Shown here: in pieces, positions 18,141 through 27,152 of the stretch
Numbering within the stretch: the first letter of the stretch is position 1
Layout of the letters: each line of letters starts with the position of its first letter
Source of the DNA: Brevibacterium aurantiacum
Lineage (GTDB): Bacteria > Actinomycetota > Actinomycetes > Actinomycetales > Brevibacteriaceae
Assembly (NCBI RefSeq): GCF_900169065.1
Contig: NZ_FXZB01000002.1
Span: forward strand, 162,594-226,593
DNA: 64,000 nt
Reading direction: 5' to 3'
Made by a program: the position numbers and the translations under genes
Notes under the pieces: model-generated
What the model was told of the DNA's origin: nothing
Database searches by the model: none
The model's input: the letters and a program-made list of their open reading frames with translations, nothing else

Positions 18141-19261
18141 GACTGCAGACGCTCCTGCCCGATCCTTCGGCCTTCCAGCCCTTCGGGCAGATCTCCGTCC
18201 ACGGCCGCGGTGATGAATACCTGTTCGGCCTCGGTGATGCGCGACGCAAGTCGGTTGCGGCGTCCGGTGTCGAGTTCGGCGAAGACATCGTCGAGGACGA
18301 GGACAGGCTGTTCGGCAGCAGATCCGGCATCGGAGCTGAGCAGGTCCCATCCGGCTAATTGCATGGCCAAGGCCAGGGACCAGGTTTCTCCATGTGAGGC
18401 GTAGCCCTTTGCCGGGTGGTCTCCGATCGTCAGCGCCAGATCGTCACGGCCGGGACCGTGCAGGGTCAGACCGCGTTCGATCTCGGTGGTGCGGCGACGT
18501 TCGAGGGCGGCCAACAGCAGCTCGCGGCATTCGGCGGCCGATTCGGCCTGCGAATAGTCGATGCGCGAATCATAGCGAGCCTGGATTCCCTGACGCTCAA
18601 GTCGAGCATCGGCGGCGATATAGGCGAAGTTCTTCTGCAGCGGCTCGACGATGTCGGCGAGGATCCGCTGCCTGCCGTAGACCAGCTCCGAAGCAGAGTC
18701 GGCGTAGGCCATGTTCCAGATGTCCAAGGTCGCCTCGAGTCCGGGGTCACGGTCCTCACGAAGACGTTTGAGCAGAGCATTGCGCTGCTTGAGAGCGCGT
18801 TCGAAGTCCGTGATCACCGAGGAATATCGAGGGTTGCGTGAGACGACCAGGGTGTCCATCCACGAACGTCGTTCAGCTGGTTCGCCGCGCACCAGGCTGA
18901 GATCCTCCGGCGCGAAGACCACACAGGAGACGAGTCCCAGAATCTCCTTCATCTTCACTGGAGAGCGGTTGACTCGTGCCCGGTTGGCGCCCTTCGACTG
19001 AATCGATACTTCCACAGTGGCGTGACGCTGATCGCGGTTGACGAGAGCAGACACGGTCGCCGTCTGCGCGGACTCGTTGACCAAAGGCGCATCGAAGGCA
19101 ACTCGATGAGAACGCAGATGGGCCAGATACCCGATGGCTTCGACGATATTGGTCTTGCCGGTTCCGTTGTCGGCCACGAATGTGGTGACTCCGGGCTCGA
19201 ACTCGAGGTCGAGTTCCGGATAGGACCGGTAGTTACGCAGCGAAAGTCGGGATATCCACAT
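18137..19261 (-). CDS. recF: DNA replication and repair protein RecF
   Basis: The 374-residue SMC-like ATPase has the N-terminal LRNYRSYPELDLEFEPGV, a Walker A region VADNGTGKTNIVEA, signature ASHGETWSLALAMQL and Walker B PVLVLDDVFAELD. RecF loads RecA at gaps with RecO and RecR. The P-loop begins ADNGTGKT where the family normally has GxNGxGKT, so the first Gly is Ala; the catalytic GKT is intact. The ATG follows the dnaN stop with no gap (TGA-ATG), so the two are cotranscribed. Confidence 0.95.
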   Translation of the reverse strand: MWISRLSLRNYRSYPELDLEFEPGVTTFVADNGTGKTNIVEAIGYLAHLRSHRVAFDAPLVNESAQTATVSALVNRDQRHATVEVSIQSKGANRARVNRSPVKMKEILGLVSCVVFAPEDLSLVRGEPAERRSWMDTLVVSRNPRYSSVITDFERALKQRNALLKRLREDRDPGLEATLDIWNMAYADSASELVYGRQRILADIVEPLQKNFAYIAADARLERQGIQARYDSRIDYSQAESAAECRELLLAALERRRTTEIERGLTLHGPGRDDLALTIGDHPAKGYASHGETWSLALAMQLAGWDLLSSDAGSAAEQPVLVLDDVFAELDTGRRNRLASRITEAEQVFITAAVDGDLPEGLEGRRIGQERLQS

Positions 19262-20401
19262 TCAGATACGAGTTGGCATGAGCAAGTATCGATACGATTC
19301 GTCGGCCGTCGATTCCAGATCTCTCTGTCCCGAGATGATGACGGGTTTCATCGGCTGAGTGAACGAGAAGTTCACGTACGGGCTCTCGATCGCGGCCAGA
19401 CCCTCGGCGATGTAGTGCGGGTTGAAGCCCACGGTGATCGGGTCACCCTGCAGCACAGCCTCAACGGCTTCCGATGCCTGGGCATCGTCACCGGTGCCGG
19501 CGTGGAGTGTGAGCATTCCATCGCTGACCTCGAAGCGCAGCGGAGTGTTTCGCTCGGCAACGAGGGAGACACGACGAACTGCCTCACGCAGAACGCCTGT
19601 TTCGACGATCGCGTGGATCGGCACAGAATCGGGGAACAGCGACCGCACCTTCGGATATTCGCCTTCGACGAGCAGCGAGGTCGTGACTCGGCCCGCCGAG
19701 GTGAAGGAGATGAGATCCTTGCCCGCATCGTTGCTCAGGCCGATCGTGACATCTCCGCCCAAGGACTTCGACACATCGGACAGTGTCCGTCCGCGCAGAA
19801 GAGCAACGGCGGAGACATCGGGGCGACCGGGATTCCAAGTGAACTCACGGACAGCGAGCCGGTAGCGGTCGGTGGCCAGGAGTGTGACCTTCTCGCCCTC
19901 GATCTCAACGCGAACACTGGTCAGGATCGGCAGAGTGTCATCTTTCGATGTTGCGATCGTGACCTGGGAGACGGCGTTCTGGAATTCCCCGGCGGAGACC
20001 GTTCCTGAAGCGTCGGGAACCTGCGGCAGCGATGGGTATTCGCCGACCGGCATCGTCATCAGCGAGAAGCGAGATGAGCTGCAGGTGACGTCGACCTTCG
20101 AATCGATCCGCTCCAGGGTGACTTCCTGATTCGGAAGAGCTTTGGAGATGTCTGCAAGGAGTCGACCGGAGACGAGGACCGTACCGGGCGTGACCACGTC
20201 GGCCGCGATCTCCACTCGGGACGAGACTTCGTAGTCGAAGACGGAGAGCCGGACCGTGCCACCAGCCTCGGCGGTGATGAGGATGCCGGTGAGAACTGGT
20301 GCGGAGGGACGACTGGGGAGGGTCTTGGTAGCCCAAGTCACCGCATCGGCAAGGACATCGCGGTTGACTTTGAACTTCAGGGGAGATGCTTCGGCGTTCA
20401 C
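19262..20401 (-). CDS. dnaN: DNA polymerase III beta sliding clamp
   Basis: The 379-residue clamp starts VNAEASPLKFKVNRDVLADA and contains the usual NQEVTLERIDSKVDV, FSLMTMPVGEYPSLP and the C-terminal YLLMPTRI peptide-binding end. The start is GTG 20401 with AAGGAG at 20406-20411; the longer in-frame ATG upstream would run into the origin region and has no ribosome site. The clamp ring tethers polymerases and other proteins to DNA. It is first in the dnaN-recF-DUF721 transcript. Confidence 0.96.
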   Translation of the reverse strand: MNAEASPLKFKVNRDVLADAVTWATKTLPSRPSAPVLTGILITAEAGGTVRLSVFDYEVSSRVEIAADVVTPGTVLVSGRLLADISKALPNQEVTLERIDSKVDVTCSSSRFSLMTMPVGEYPSLPQVPDASGTVSAGEFQNAVSQVTIATSKDDTLPILTSVRVEIEGEKVTLLATDRYRLAVREFTWNPGRPDVSAVALLRGRTLSDVSKSLGGDVTIGLSNDAGKDLISFTSAGRVTTSLLVEGEYPKVRSLFPDSVPIHAIVETGVLREAVRRVSLVAERNTPLRFEVSDGMLTLHAGTGDDAQASEAVEAVLQGDPITVGFNPHYIAEGLAAIESPYVNFSFTQPMKPVIISGQRDLESTADESYRYLLMPTRI

Positions 20402-20942
20402 TTTACTCCTTCGGGGTGGCCACCCGACGTACTCAAGACACTGGCTTGACGTTGCTCGGAAAACTTTACACAGCCTATCGGAAATATCAGCGTCCCGGCA
20501 TTGGGCAGCCAACATCATGAACGTCGACAGACACCGACTCAAGCGAGAACTCAGGGATCTCGTATTCGAGAATCGGCTGTGACAGTGTGTTCGAATAAAT
20601 GGCAGTGCTCAGAATGGGTCTCGAGCTCTCACTCGAGAGCTCCCCAACCGACCCGATGCAGTCGGTGGCGGTCACCCTCTTATTACTTCCATTCAATGAG
20701 TAGAAGTATTAGCACCTGTGGAGTTTGTGGACAACCATCGGTTACGCCCTAGTAATCAAGGCTTGGGCGATCTCCGAGGGTGTGGATCCCCTGTGTACGC
20801 TCACACATGCTTCGGTGGGCGCTTGGGTAAGCACATCCATGTAGTTCACAGCCGTCCACTCACTTCGTGGAGTTATCCACCATTCTATCCCCAGGATACG
20901 CAGTTTGTCCCCATGGTTATCCACAGATGTGTATACCGCGTT
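20402..20942. other. Probable oriC core: dnaA-dnaN intergenic region with DnaA boxes
   Basis: This 541-bp gap carries several DnaA boxes: TGTGGACAA at 20726-20734 (exact TTGTCCACA on the reverse strand), TTATCCACC at 20873-20881, TTGTCCCCA at 20905-20913 and a perfect TTATCCACA at 20917-20925. The stretch 20560-20720 is A+T-rich for this genome, as expected of an unwinding element. It also must hold the dnaN promoter. Assignment rests on position and box sequence. Confidence 0.8.
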
Positions 20943-22577
20943 CTATAGGCGATGTTGCTGTTTAATGCGGTTTGTTAACTCGGTGACCTGAGTGTAGACC
21001 GCTCGTCGTTCGGCCATCTGAGTTCGAATCTTCTTGTTCGCATGCATCACGGTGGTGTGATCGCGACCGCCGAAGGCCTGGCCGATCTTGGGCAGCGACA
21101 GCTCCGTGAGCTCACGGCACAGATACATGGCGATCTGCCTGGCAGTGGTCAGCGTTCGCGACCGGGACGTGCCGCACAGGTCATCGAGGGTGAGGCTGAA
21201 GTAGGCAGCGGTCTGTCCCATGATGTCGGCTGCGGTGATGGCTGGGGTGTCGTCTTGGGTGATGAAGTCCTTGAGTACTGTCTCGGCCAGACTCACATCG
21301 ACCTGCTGATCATTGAGGTTGGCGAAGGCCGTCACGCGAATGAGTGCGCCCTCGAGCTCGCGGATGTTCGATGAGATCCGCGAGGCGATGTATTCGAGGA
21401 CGTCATTGGGAACGTCGAGCTGCTCGCCGGCGGCCTTGCGACGCAGAATCGCGAAACGGGTCTCCATATCCGGAGGCTGCACGTCAGTGAGGAGACCCCA
21501 TTCGAAGCGTGAGCGCAGCCGTTCCTCAAAGCCCTTGAGCATCTTCGGCGGCTGGTCCGAGGTGATGACGACCTGTTTGACCTCATTGTGCAGAGCGTTG
21601 AAGGTATGGAAGAACTCTTCGACCGTCGCATCCTTGCCCTGCAGGAACTGGATGTCATCGATCATCAGAATGTCGACCTCGCGGTAGCGACGCTGGAACG
21701 CGGGACGCAGCGAATTCGAGGTCTTCGACGAACCGATGGTGTTGATGAAGTCGTTGACGAACTCTTCGCTCGAGACGTATTTCACTCGGATCTCAGGAAA
21801 CAGCTGCGTTGCGTAGTAGCCGATCGCGTGTAAGAGGTGCGTTTTGCCCAGACCCGAATCGCCGTAGATGAACAGTGGGTTGTAGGCCTTGGCCGGTGCC
21901 TCGGCCACAGCGAAGGCCGCGGCATGTGCGAAGCGGTTGGAAGCGCCGATGACGAAGGTGTCGAAGGTGTACTTCGGGTTGAGCTGGGCGAGTCCGGGAA
22001 CCTCGACCGGCGGAGTCGACTGGGCGGCGGTCGCCTCGGCGATCTTCATCTCTCGCGTCGTCCTTTCCACAGGTGCCCCATTGCTGGGTGCCGGCCCGGC
22101 GTCTTCGTACCTGGGTGACTGCGGCTGCGGGTGAGGCGCGCGGTTGTAGGGAGAGGGGATCTGCGGCTCGGACGCTGGGGCCTGCGTCGGCGCATGGCTT
22201 GGGGATCCCGTGGAATCCATCGCCGAGGTGGATGTCTCCGGATCGATTTCGATCGGTGATCCCGGTGTGGGTTCCCCGATGAGATCTTCGAACCGAATCG
22301 GTACATCGAGTTCCGGATCGACGACGAACCCGAAGGTCACCTCGAAGCCAAGAACATGGGAGAACTCCCTGGTCAGAGGACCGAGAAGTCGAGTCTCAAT
22401 GGTTCTGCGCGTGTGTTCGTCGCGGACAGCGAGGAGGACCAGAGCATTGTCGACGAGAGCCTTGGGCAGCGCGAGCGAGAGGAATCCCCTCTGGTGGGCG
22501 GTCAGACTGGGGTCCTGATCCAGGGTCGAGACCACCGTCCGCCATTGGCTGATGAGCTCATTCTTGGAATTCGACAC
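20943..22577 (-). CDS. dnaA: Chromosomal replication initiator DnaA
   Basis: The 544-residue protein has an N-terminal oligomerisation domain, a Pro/Ser-rich linker (about residues 100-185), an AAA+ domain with Walker A GDSGLGKTH and Walker B ILMIDDIQF, and the C-terminal box-binding helix-turn-helix with GGRDHTTVMHA. I choose GTG 22577, ten bases after GGAGG; an in-frame ATG 40 codons earlier lies among DnaA boxes. DnaA-ATP melts oriC and loads the helicase. Boxes in its own leader suggest autoregulation. Confidence 0.96.
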   Translation of the reverse strand: MSNSKNELISQWRTVVSTLDQDPSLTAHQRGFLSLALPKALVDNALVLLAVRDEHTRRTIETRLLGPLTREFSHVLGFEVTFGFVVDPELDVPIRFEDLIGEPTPGSPIEIDPETSTSAMDSTGSPSHAPTQAPASEPQIPSPYNRAPHPQPQSPRYEDAGPAPSNGAPVERTTREMKIAEATAAQSTPPVEVPGLAQLNPKYTFDTFVIGASNRFAHAAAFAVAEAPAKAYNPLFIYGDSGLGKTHLLHAIGYYATQLFPEIRVKYVSSEEFVNDFINTIGSSKTSNSLRPAFQRRYREVDILMIDDIQFLQGKDATVEEFFHTFNALHNEVKQVVITSDQPPKMLKGFEERLRSRFEWGLLTDVQPPDMETRFAILRRKAAGEQLDVPNDVLEYIASRISSNIRELEGALIRVTAFANLNDQQVDVSLAETVLKDFITQDDTPAITAADIMGQTAAYFSLTLDDLCGTSRSRTLTTARQIAMYLCRELTELSLPKIGQAFGGRDHTTVMHANKKIRTQMAERRAVYTQVTELTNRIKQQHRL

Positions 22578-22992
22578 CGTCAATCTTCCTCCGTTTTCGT
22601 CGTTTGTTCTTGGCACGGTCCACACCTGTGTATGACTTCCACATAGTTTTCCACAGTTTGTGGAGAACTGACGAGTCTGCCCAGTAATCCTCCACACTGG
22701 TGGATAACCATGTGGAAAACTACACGCTTGTTACTTGTGGACGGGTGAAGATGTGCAGGGAATGAATTTCGGCAAACAGGTCGCGACAGTGACGTGAAAC
22801 ATTGCCATCGAGTTTGACCAGCAACTTTGACCTTCGCTAAGATGGAGTGTCCTGTGTACCGGGCTTCATCCGATTATCTTGAATATCTTTTGGCTCTTAT
22901 GCACAGGAGTGCTCGGCGGTCGAGACTCGTACCGCCGTTTTTTGTGAGAACGCATTGTCGTTCGACCGCAACCTAGAAATCGGAGACTTGAA
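22578..22992. promoter_or_regulatory. dnaA/rpmH divergent control region with DnaA-box cluster
   Basis: Box-like 9-mers crowd 22647-22744: TTTTCCACA (22647-22655), TGTGGAGAA (22659-22667), GGTGGATAA (22699-22707), TGTGGAAAA (22711-22719) and TGTGGACGG (22736-22744). They lie in the dnaA leader and probably form a second half of a split origin and/or the dnaA autoregulatory site. The region from about 22750 on holds the rpmH promoter. Confidence 0.7.
22814..22843 (+). promoter_or_regulatory. rpmH promoter
   Basis: TTGACC (22814-22819) and TAAGAT (22838-22843), 18 bases apart, 150 bases ahead of rpmH. A good match to housekeeping promoter boxes on the strand reading away from dnaA. Confidence 0.6.
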
Positions 22993-23130
22993 GTGAGTAA
23001 GCGTACTTTCCAGCCCAATAACCGCAAGCGCGCCAAGAAGCACGGCTTCCGTCTGCGCATGCGCACCCGTGCCGGCCGTTCGATCCTGGCCGCACGTCGT
23101 CGTAAGGGACGTGCCGAAGTTTCGGCATAA
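22993..23130 (+). CDS. rpmH: 50S ribosomal protein L34
   Basis: A 45-codon frame from GTG 22993 (GGAG at 22982-22985) starts [19 protein letters not shown] and ends GRAEVSA, a textbook L34: short, very basic, with the [13 protein letters not shown] end. It is a component of the large ribosomal subunit. It is too short for usual ORF cut-offs. rnpA starts three bases after its stop, so the two are on one transcript. Confidence 0.97.
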   Translation: MSKRTFQPNNRKRAKKHGFRLRMRTRAGRSILAARRRKGRAEVSA

Positions 23131-23132
23131 GT

Positions 23133-23498
23133 GTGATCACCGCGGCTCACCGGATCCGCAGCGGAGACGACTTCAGAAGAGTCTTCAAAGCTGGCGTCCG
23201 TGTGCGCTCGGCCCATTTGATGGCACACAGCCTGATTGATACTGATGATTCCCACGCTGCACGCGTGGGTTTCATCGTATCCAAGGCCGTTGGAAACGCC
23301 GTTGTTCGGAACCGAGTGAAACGTCGTCTTCGAGAGATCATGCGGGTCCGACTCGACACCCTGGACTCTGGCGCGCTGTTCGTCATCAGAGCGTTGCCCC
23401 AAGCAGCCGACGCAGAATTTGCAGAGCTCGAGTCCGAAGTCACGATGCTGATGGACAAGGCGCAGAAGAAGCTCGAGAGCCGTGGACGCCGAACATGA
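23133..23498 (+). CDS. rnpA: Ribonuclease P protein component
   Basis: The 121-residue basic protein begins MITAAHRIRSGDDFRRVFKAG and has the RNR signature KAVGNAVVRNRVKRRLREIMR near residue 52. It is the protein partner of RNase P RNA, which matures tRNA 5' ends. It starts with GTG right after rpmH and overlaps the yidD start by 17 bases. Confidence 0.95.
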   Translation: MITAAHRIRSGDDFRRVFKAGVRVRSAHLMAHSLIDTDDSHAARVGFIVSKAVGNAVVRNRVKRRLREIMRVRLDTLDSGALFVIRALPQAADAEFAELESEVTMLMDKAQKKLESRGRRT

Positions 23499-23835
23499 TC
23501 TGAAGCACCCGTCGGAGGTGCCCCGCAGGCCGGCCGGATTCTGGCCCACCGCCTGGTGGCTGATCCGGATCGGACCGCGCATGCCCTTCGTGTGGTTCAT
23601 CAGGGCCTATCGAACCGTGGTGTCTCCGATGTACGGGCAGGTCTGTCGGTACTATCCCAGCTGCTCGATGTACGGCTTGGAAGCGTTCGAGATACACGGA
23701 GTTCTCAAGGGAATGGTGTTAACTGGGTGGCGAATACTGCGATGCAATCCCTTTTCCCACGGCGGGGTGGACCATGTTCCCGGTTCAGCGCGCCAGGCCC
23801 GCTCAGTCTCCATGCACAACGATGAGGGCCACTGA
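23482..23835 (+). CDS. yidD: Membrane protein insertion efficiency factor YidD
   Basis: This 117-residue protein has the YidD core: PFVWFIRAYRTVVSPMYG, CRYYPSCSMYGLEAFEIHG and TGWRILRCNPFSHGGVDHVP, with the conserved cysteine set. An N-terminal amphipathic segment suggests attachment to the inner face of the membrane near YidC. It starts with GTG 23482 inside rnpA. The rpmH-rnpA-yidD-yidC order is conserved. Confidence 0.93.
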   Translation: MDAEHDLKHPSEVPRRPAGFWPTAWWLIRIGPRMPFVWFIRAYRTVVSPMYGQVCRYYPSCSMYGLEAFEIHGVLKGMVLTGWRILRCNPFSHGGVDHVPGSARQARSVSMHNDEGH

Positions 23836-24007
23836 CAATACTTGACGTGTGTGCGACAGATGTTCAGCGCATCTGGCCACCGCGAGCTGCTTGGGGCCAA
23901 GGCCTCCGGCACGTGCGAAAACAGGACGATGAGTTCTGTGTCGCGAAGACCTGCGAACAATGGCAAAATGAACGATCGTGAAGATTCGTTGTAACGAGGA
24001 GTACTGA

Positions 24008-24967
24008 ATGGACTGGATGGACAAGCTGCTCTACCCGCTGCAGTGGGTAGTTGCTTGGATCCTCGCGATCTTCCACGAGATCTTCACGGCGATCGGCCTG
24101 CCGGCCGCCAACGGTTGGACCTGGGTGCTGTCGATCGCGGGACTGACTCTCGTGATTCGTGCGGTCCTGATTCCGCTGTTCGTCTATCAGATCAAATCTC
24201 AGCGCAAGATGCAGCTGCTGCAGCCTGAGATTCAGCGCCTTCAGGCCAAGTACAAGGGCAAGAAGGACCAGTACTCGCGTCAGGCCATGGCCGAAGAGCA
24301 GATGAATCTGTTCCGCGACAACAAGACCAGCCCCTGGGCCTCGTGTCTGCCTCTCCTCGTGCAGATGCCGATCTTCTTCTCTCTCTTCCGTGTTATCCAC
24401 AACATGCCCAAGGTGGCCGACGGATCGGTCGGCGCCATCGGCGGATTCACTCAGGATCTCGCGATTCAGGCAGAGCAGTCTTCGGTCTTCGGAATTTCGC
24501 TGTCGGCGGTCTTCACAAACCCGGGCATTTCCGTCAAGCTCCTCACAGGCATCCTCATCGTCATCATGGCTGGGACAATGTTCATCACTCAGAAGCAGAT
24601 GATGGCGAAGAACATGTCGGAGTCCGCTATGGCGAACCCGATGATGCAGTCGCAGAAGATGCTTCTCTACGTGATGCCACTCGTCTTCGGCATCGGCGGA
24701 ATCTACTTCCCACTCGGTGTCCTGTTCTACTGGCTCGTCTCGAACACCTGGACGATGTGCCAGCAGCATGTGGTCATCCGCAATATGCCAGCCCCCGGCT
24801 CCAAAGCCGAGAAGGAGATGCTGGAGCGGAAGGCCCGCAAGGGCAAGCCTGTTCAGAAGTCTGAGGTCAAGGGTGGGACCGCCACCGAAGTTGAGCAGAC
24901 CCCGAACCAGAGCCGTCAGCGGCAGCAACCGGTGAGCAAGAACCGCAAGAAGAACAAGAAGCGCTGA
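24008..24967 (+). CDS. yidC: Membrane protein insertase YidC/Oxa1
   Basis: The 319-residue product is the short Gram-positive form without the large periplasmic domain. The core has WVLSIAGLTLVIRAVLIPLF with the functional groove arginine, a cytoplasmic coiled-coil hairpin (KMQLLQPEIQRLQAKYKGK) and later helices ending FYWLVSNTWTMCQQ. The C-terminus is strongly basic (KNRKKNKKR), a ribosome-contact tail. A 172-bp gap after yidD probably contains its own promoter. It inserts membrane proteins alone or with SecYEG. Confidence 0.95.
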   Translation: MDWMDKLLYPLQWVVAWILAIFHEIFTAIGLPAANGWTWVLSIAGLTLVIRAVLIPLFVYQIKSQRKMQLLQPEIQRLQAKYKGKKDQYSRQAMAEEQMNLFRDNKTSPWASCLPLLVQMPIFFSLFRVIHNMPKVADGSVGAIGGFTQDLAIQAEQSSVFGISLSAVFTNPGISVKLLTGILIVIMAGTMFITQKQMMAKNMSESAMANPMMQSQKMLLYVMPLVFGIGGIYFPLGVLFYWLVSNTWTMCQQHVVIRNMPAPGSKAEKEMLERKARKGKPVQKSEVKGGTATEVEQTPNQSRQRQQPVSKNRKKNKKR

Positions 24968-24976
24968 GGAAGAACC

Positions 24977-25558
24977 ATGACTGAAGAGAATGTCGACACG
25001 ACTGTTGATGAGACCGTCGACGCGACTGCCGACGCTGGGGCCGCTGTTGACGGTACCGAGAAGGCTGCGAAGCCGACGAGAGCAGAACTCCTCGAAGAAG
25101 AGGGCGAAATCGCAGCGGACTACCTCGAAGAGCTGATGGATGTCGCTGACATCGATGGCGACATCGACATCGATGTCGGGGACGGCCGCGCACAGCTGTC
25201 GATCGTCTGCGAGGACGACGATGACTCGAATCTGCGTACCCTGGTCGGCCGCGATGGCAAGACCCTCGGTGCGCTGCAGGAACTCAGCCGACTGGCTGTG
25301 CAGACCAGTACGGGCCAGCGTTCCTGGCTCATGCTCGACATCGACGGCTTCCGAAACAATCGTCGTGATGAGCTCATCAAGAAGGCCAAGCAGGCAATCG
25401 ACGATGTCAAGGAATCCGGCAACGAATTCGCTTTCAAGCCGATGAACAGCTTTGAACGCAAGATCATTCACGATCAGGTCGCCCAGGCCGGATTGGTTTC
25501 GGAGTCCGAAGGCGAGGGTGAGGGCCGGCACGTGCTTGTCCGTCCTGCCCATGACTGA
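24977..25558 (+). CDS. khpB: KH/R3H RNA-binding protein (KhpB/Jag)
   Basis: Of 193 residues, the first 45 are acidic and low complexity (VDTTVDETVDATADAGAAV), followed by a type-II KH fold with LVGRDGKTLGALQELSRLAV (about 88-107). An R3H domain follows, RNNRRDELIKKAKQAI then MNSFERKIIHDQVA. The group binds RNA and in firmicutes works with KhpA on cell division and elongation mRNAs. It starts 9 bases after yidC and overlaps rsmG by 8 bases. Confidence 0.9.
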   Translation: MTEENVDTTVDETVDATADAGAAVDGTEKAAKPTRAELLEEEGEIAADYLEELMDVADIDGDIDIDVGDGRAQLSIVCEDDDDSNLRTLVGRDGKTLGALQELSRLAVQTSTGQRSWLMLDIDGFRNNRRDELIKKAKQAIDDVKESGNEFAFKPMNSFERKIIHDQVAQAGLVSESEGEGEGRHVLVRPAHD

Positions 25559-26189
25559 CCTCTCCGCCCTCGAAATCCCCCCGGCAGGCACAGAAGAGTT
25601 CTTTGGTGCCGCTTACCCAGCTGCACAGCGGTATGCGCAGCATCTGGCCACCACTGGCATCGAATGGGGACTGATCGGTCCCCGCGAGATCGACCGGCTG
25701 TGGACGAGGCACATCCTCAATTGTGCTGTTGTCGCTGAGTTCATTGATGACAGCGACGTCGTCGGTGATGTCGGCAGCGGCGCCGGCCTGCCCGGCATTC
25801 CGATTGCACTGCTTCGGCCCGAGGCACAGGTTGTGCTCATCGAGCCGATGGAGCGTCGGGTCGAATGGCTGAAGATGGTCGTCGACGACCTGGCTCTGGA
25901 CAATGTGAGAATAGTCCGCGCCCGCGTTGAGGAACTCGTCGATGAGGAGATGTTCACCGTTGTGACCTCACGCGCGGTCAAAGCGATGACGACCCTCATC
26001 GAATGGACTCATGACGTGATGGGGCCTGAGGGACGCATCCTTGCTCTCAAAGGCGCTTCGGTTGAGGCCGAGCTGGCGAAGACGAAGAAGCTTTTGAAGC
26101 GGTACCGACTGTCCCAGCCGGAGATTCACATCGTCGACGGTGGAATCCTCGATGTTCCCAGCCGTGTCGTCGAGATAGTCAAGAAATAG
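25551..26189 (+). CDS. rsmG: 16S rRNA (guanine-527-N7) methyltransferase RsmG/GidB
   Basis: From ATG 25551 the 212-residue product has EWGLIGPREIDRLWTRHILNC, the SAM-binding VVGDVGSGAGLPGIPIAL, VVLIEPMERRVEWL and VTSRAVKAMTTLIEW, all typical of RsmG. It methylates G527 in the 530 loop of 16S rRNA, and loss gives low-level streptomycin resistance in relatives. The longer in-frame start inside khpB is rejected. It overlaps khpB and precedes parA by 36 bases. Confidence 0.95.
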   Translation: MTDLSALEIPPAGTEEFFGAAYPAAQRYAQHLATTGIEWGLIGPREIDRLWTRHILNCAVVAEFIDDSDVVGDVGSGAGLPGIPIALLRPEAQVVLIEPMERRVEWLKMVVDDLALDNVRIVRARVEELVDEEMFTVVTSRAVKAMTTLIEWTHDVMGPEGRILALKGASVEAELAKTKKLLKRYRLSQPEIHIVDGGILDVPSRVVEIVKK

Positions 26190-26225
26190 TACGAAGTAGA
26201 TTTGGTCTAGGCTGAGTATAGCTTT

Positions 26226-27152
26226 GTGAAACCAATGGATGATGGAGTGCGCCGAATGCCGATCATGGACGAGTCGTCTCCCATAGGTGCTGCAATCGCG
26301 CGTGATAACCGACGCGCTGATCGACTGTCCCAGGCGAGTTTTCCACGACCAGACTCTACTCGGGTCTTCACCATCGCCAACCAGAAGGGCGGCGTCGGGA
26401 AGACCACCACAGCAGTGAATATCGCTGCTGCGTTGGCGAATCAGAACCTCAATGTTCTGCTCATCGACATCGACCCGCAGGGCAACGCAAGTACAGCTCT
26501 GGGCATCGACCACTATTCCGAGGTCACCAGCATCTACGATGTCATCATCGACGACGTGCCGATGCGGGACGCGGTTGCGCAGTGCCCGGACTTCGACACA
26601 CTCAAATGCGTGCCGGCGACGATTGACTTGGCCGGCGCAGAGATCGAGCTTGTTTCGTTGGTTGCCCGGGAACAGCGCCTGCAGAGGTCATTGGGCGTCT
26701 ACCTCGACGAGGAGGCTGCAGCGGGAAATCGAGTCGACTACGTCATCGTTGATTGCCCGCCGAGCCTGGGGCTCCTGACAGTCAACGCATTCGTTGCTGC
26801 CAGGGAAGTCCTCATCCCGATCCAGTGTGAGTACTATGCGCTCGAGGGACTGAGCCAGCTGTTGAAGAACATCCAGCTGATCCAGAAGCATCTGAACCCC
26901 AAACTGTCGATCACGACGATCCTGCTGACGATGTACGACGGCCGAACAAACCTCAGCGCTCAGGTCGCGGACGATGTCCGCACCCATTTCCCTGAGCAGG
27001 TCCTGTCTTCGGCGATTCCACGCTCGGTACGGATCTCTGAAGCTCCGAGCTACGGTCAGACTGTCATTTCCTATGACCCCCATTCCAGTGGCGCTTTGTC
27101 CTACCGCGAAGCAGCCGAAGAAATCGCACAACGAGGAGTAAATCGTGGCTGA
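26226..27152 (+). CDS. parA: Chromosome-partitioning ATPase ParA (Soj)
   Basis: The 308-residue protein has a deviant Walker A box KGGVGKTT (residues 54-61), switch region [12 protein letters not shown], and [14 protein letters not shown], with the later [13 protein letters not shown] typical of ParA/Soj. A 45-residue N-terminal extension precedes the ATPase, as in other actinobacteria. ATP-bound dimers coat the nucleoid and pull ParB-parS complexes apart. The GTG start is supported by position. It overlaps parB by 8 bases, so the pair is cotranslated. Confidence 0.95.
   Translation: MKPMDDGVRRMPIMDESSPIGAAIARDNRRADRLSQASFPRPDSTRVFTIANQKGGVGKTTTAVNIAAALANQNLNVLLIDIDPQGNASTALGIDHYSEVTSIYDVIIDDVPMRDAVAQCPDFDTLKCVPATIDLAGAEIELVSLVAREQRLQRSLGVYLDEEAAAGNRVDYVIVDCPPSLGLLTVNAFVAAREVLIPIQCEYYALEGLSQLLKNIQLIQKHLNPKLSITTILLTMYDGRTNLSAQVADDVRTHFPEQVLSSAIPRSVRISEAPSYGQTVISYDPHSSGALSYREAAEEIAQRGVNRG

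Noticed and set aside
22791..22800. GACGTGAAAC resembling half of a parS site near dnaA
   Set aside because: Only 10 of 14 positions match the core, with the other half lost; far weaker than any site in the array.
23864..25591. 575-codon open frame opposite yidC, khpB and the start of rsmG
   Set aside because: It is antisense to three well-recognised genes in conserved order, and its translation has no family features; a by-product of high G+C at third positions.
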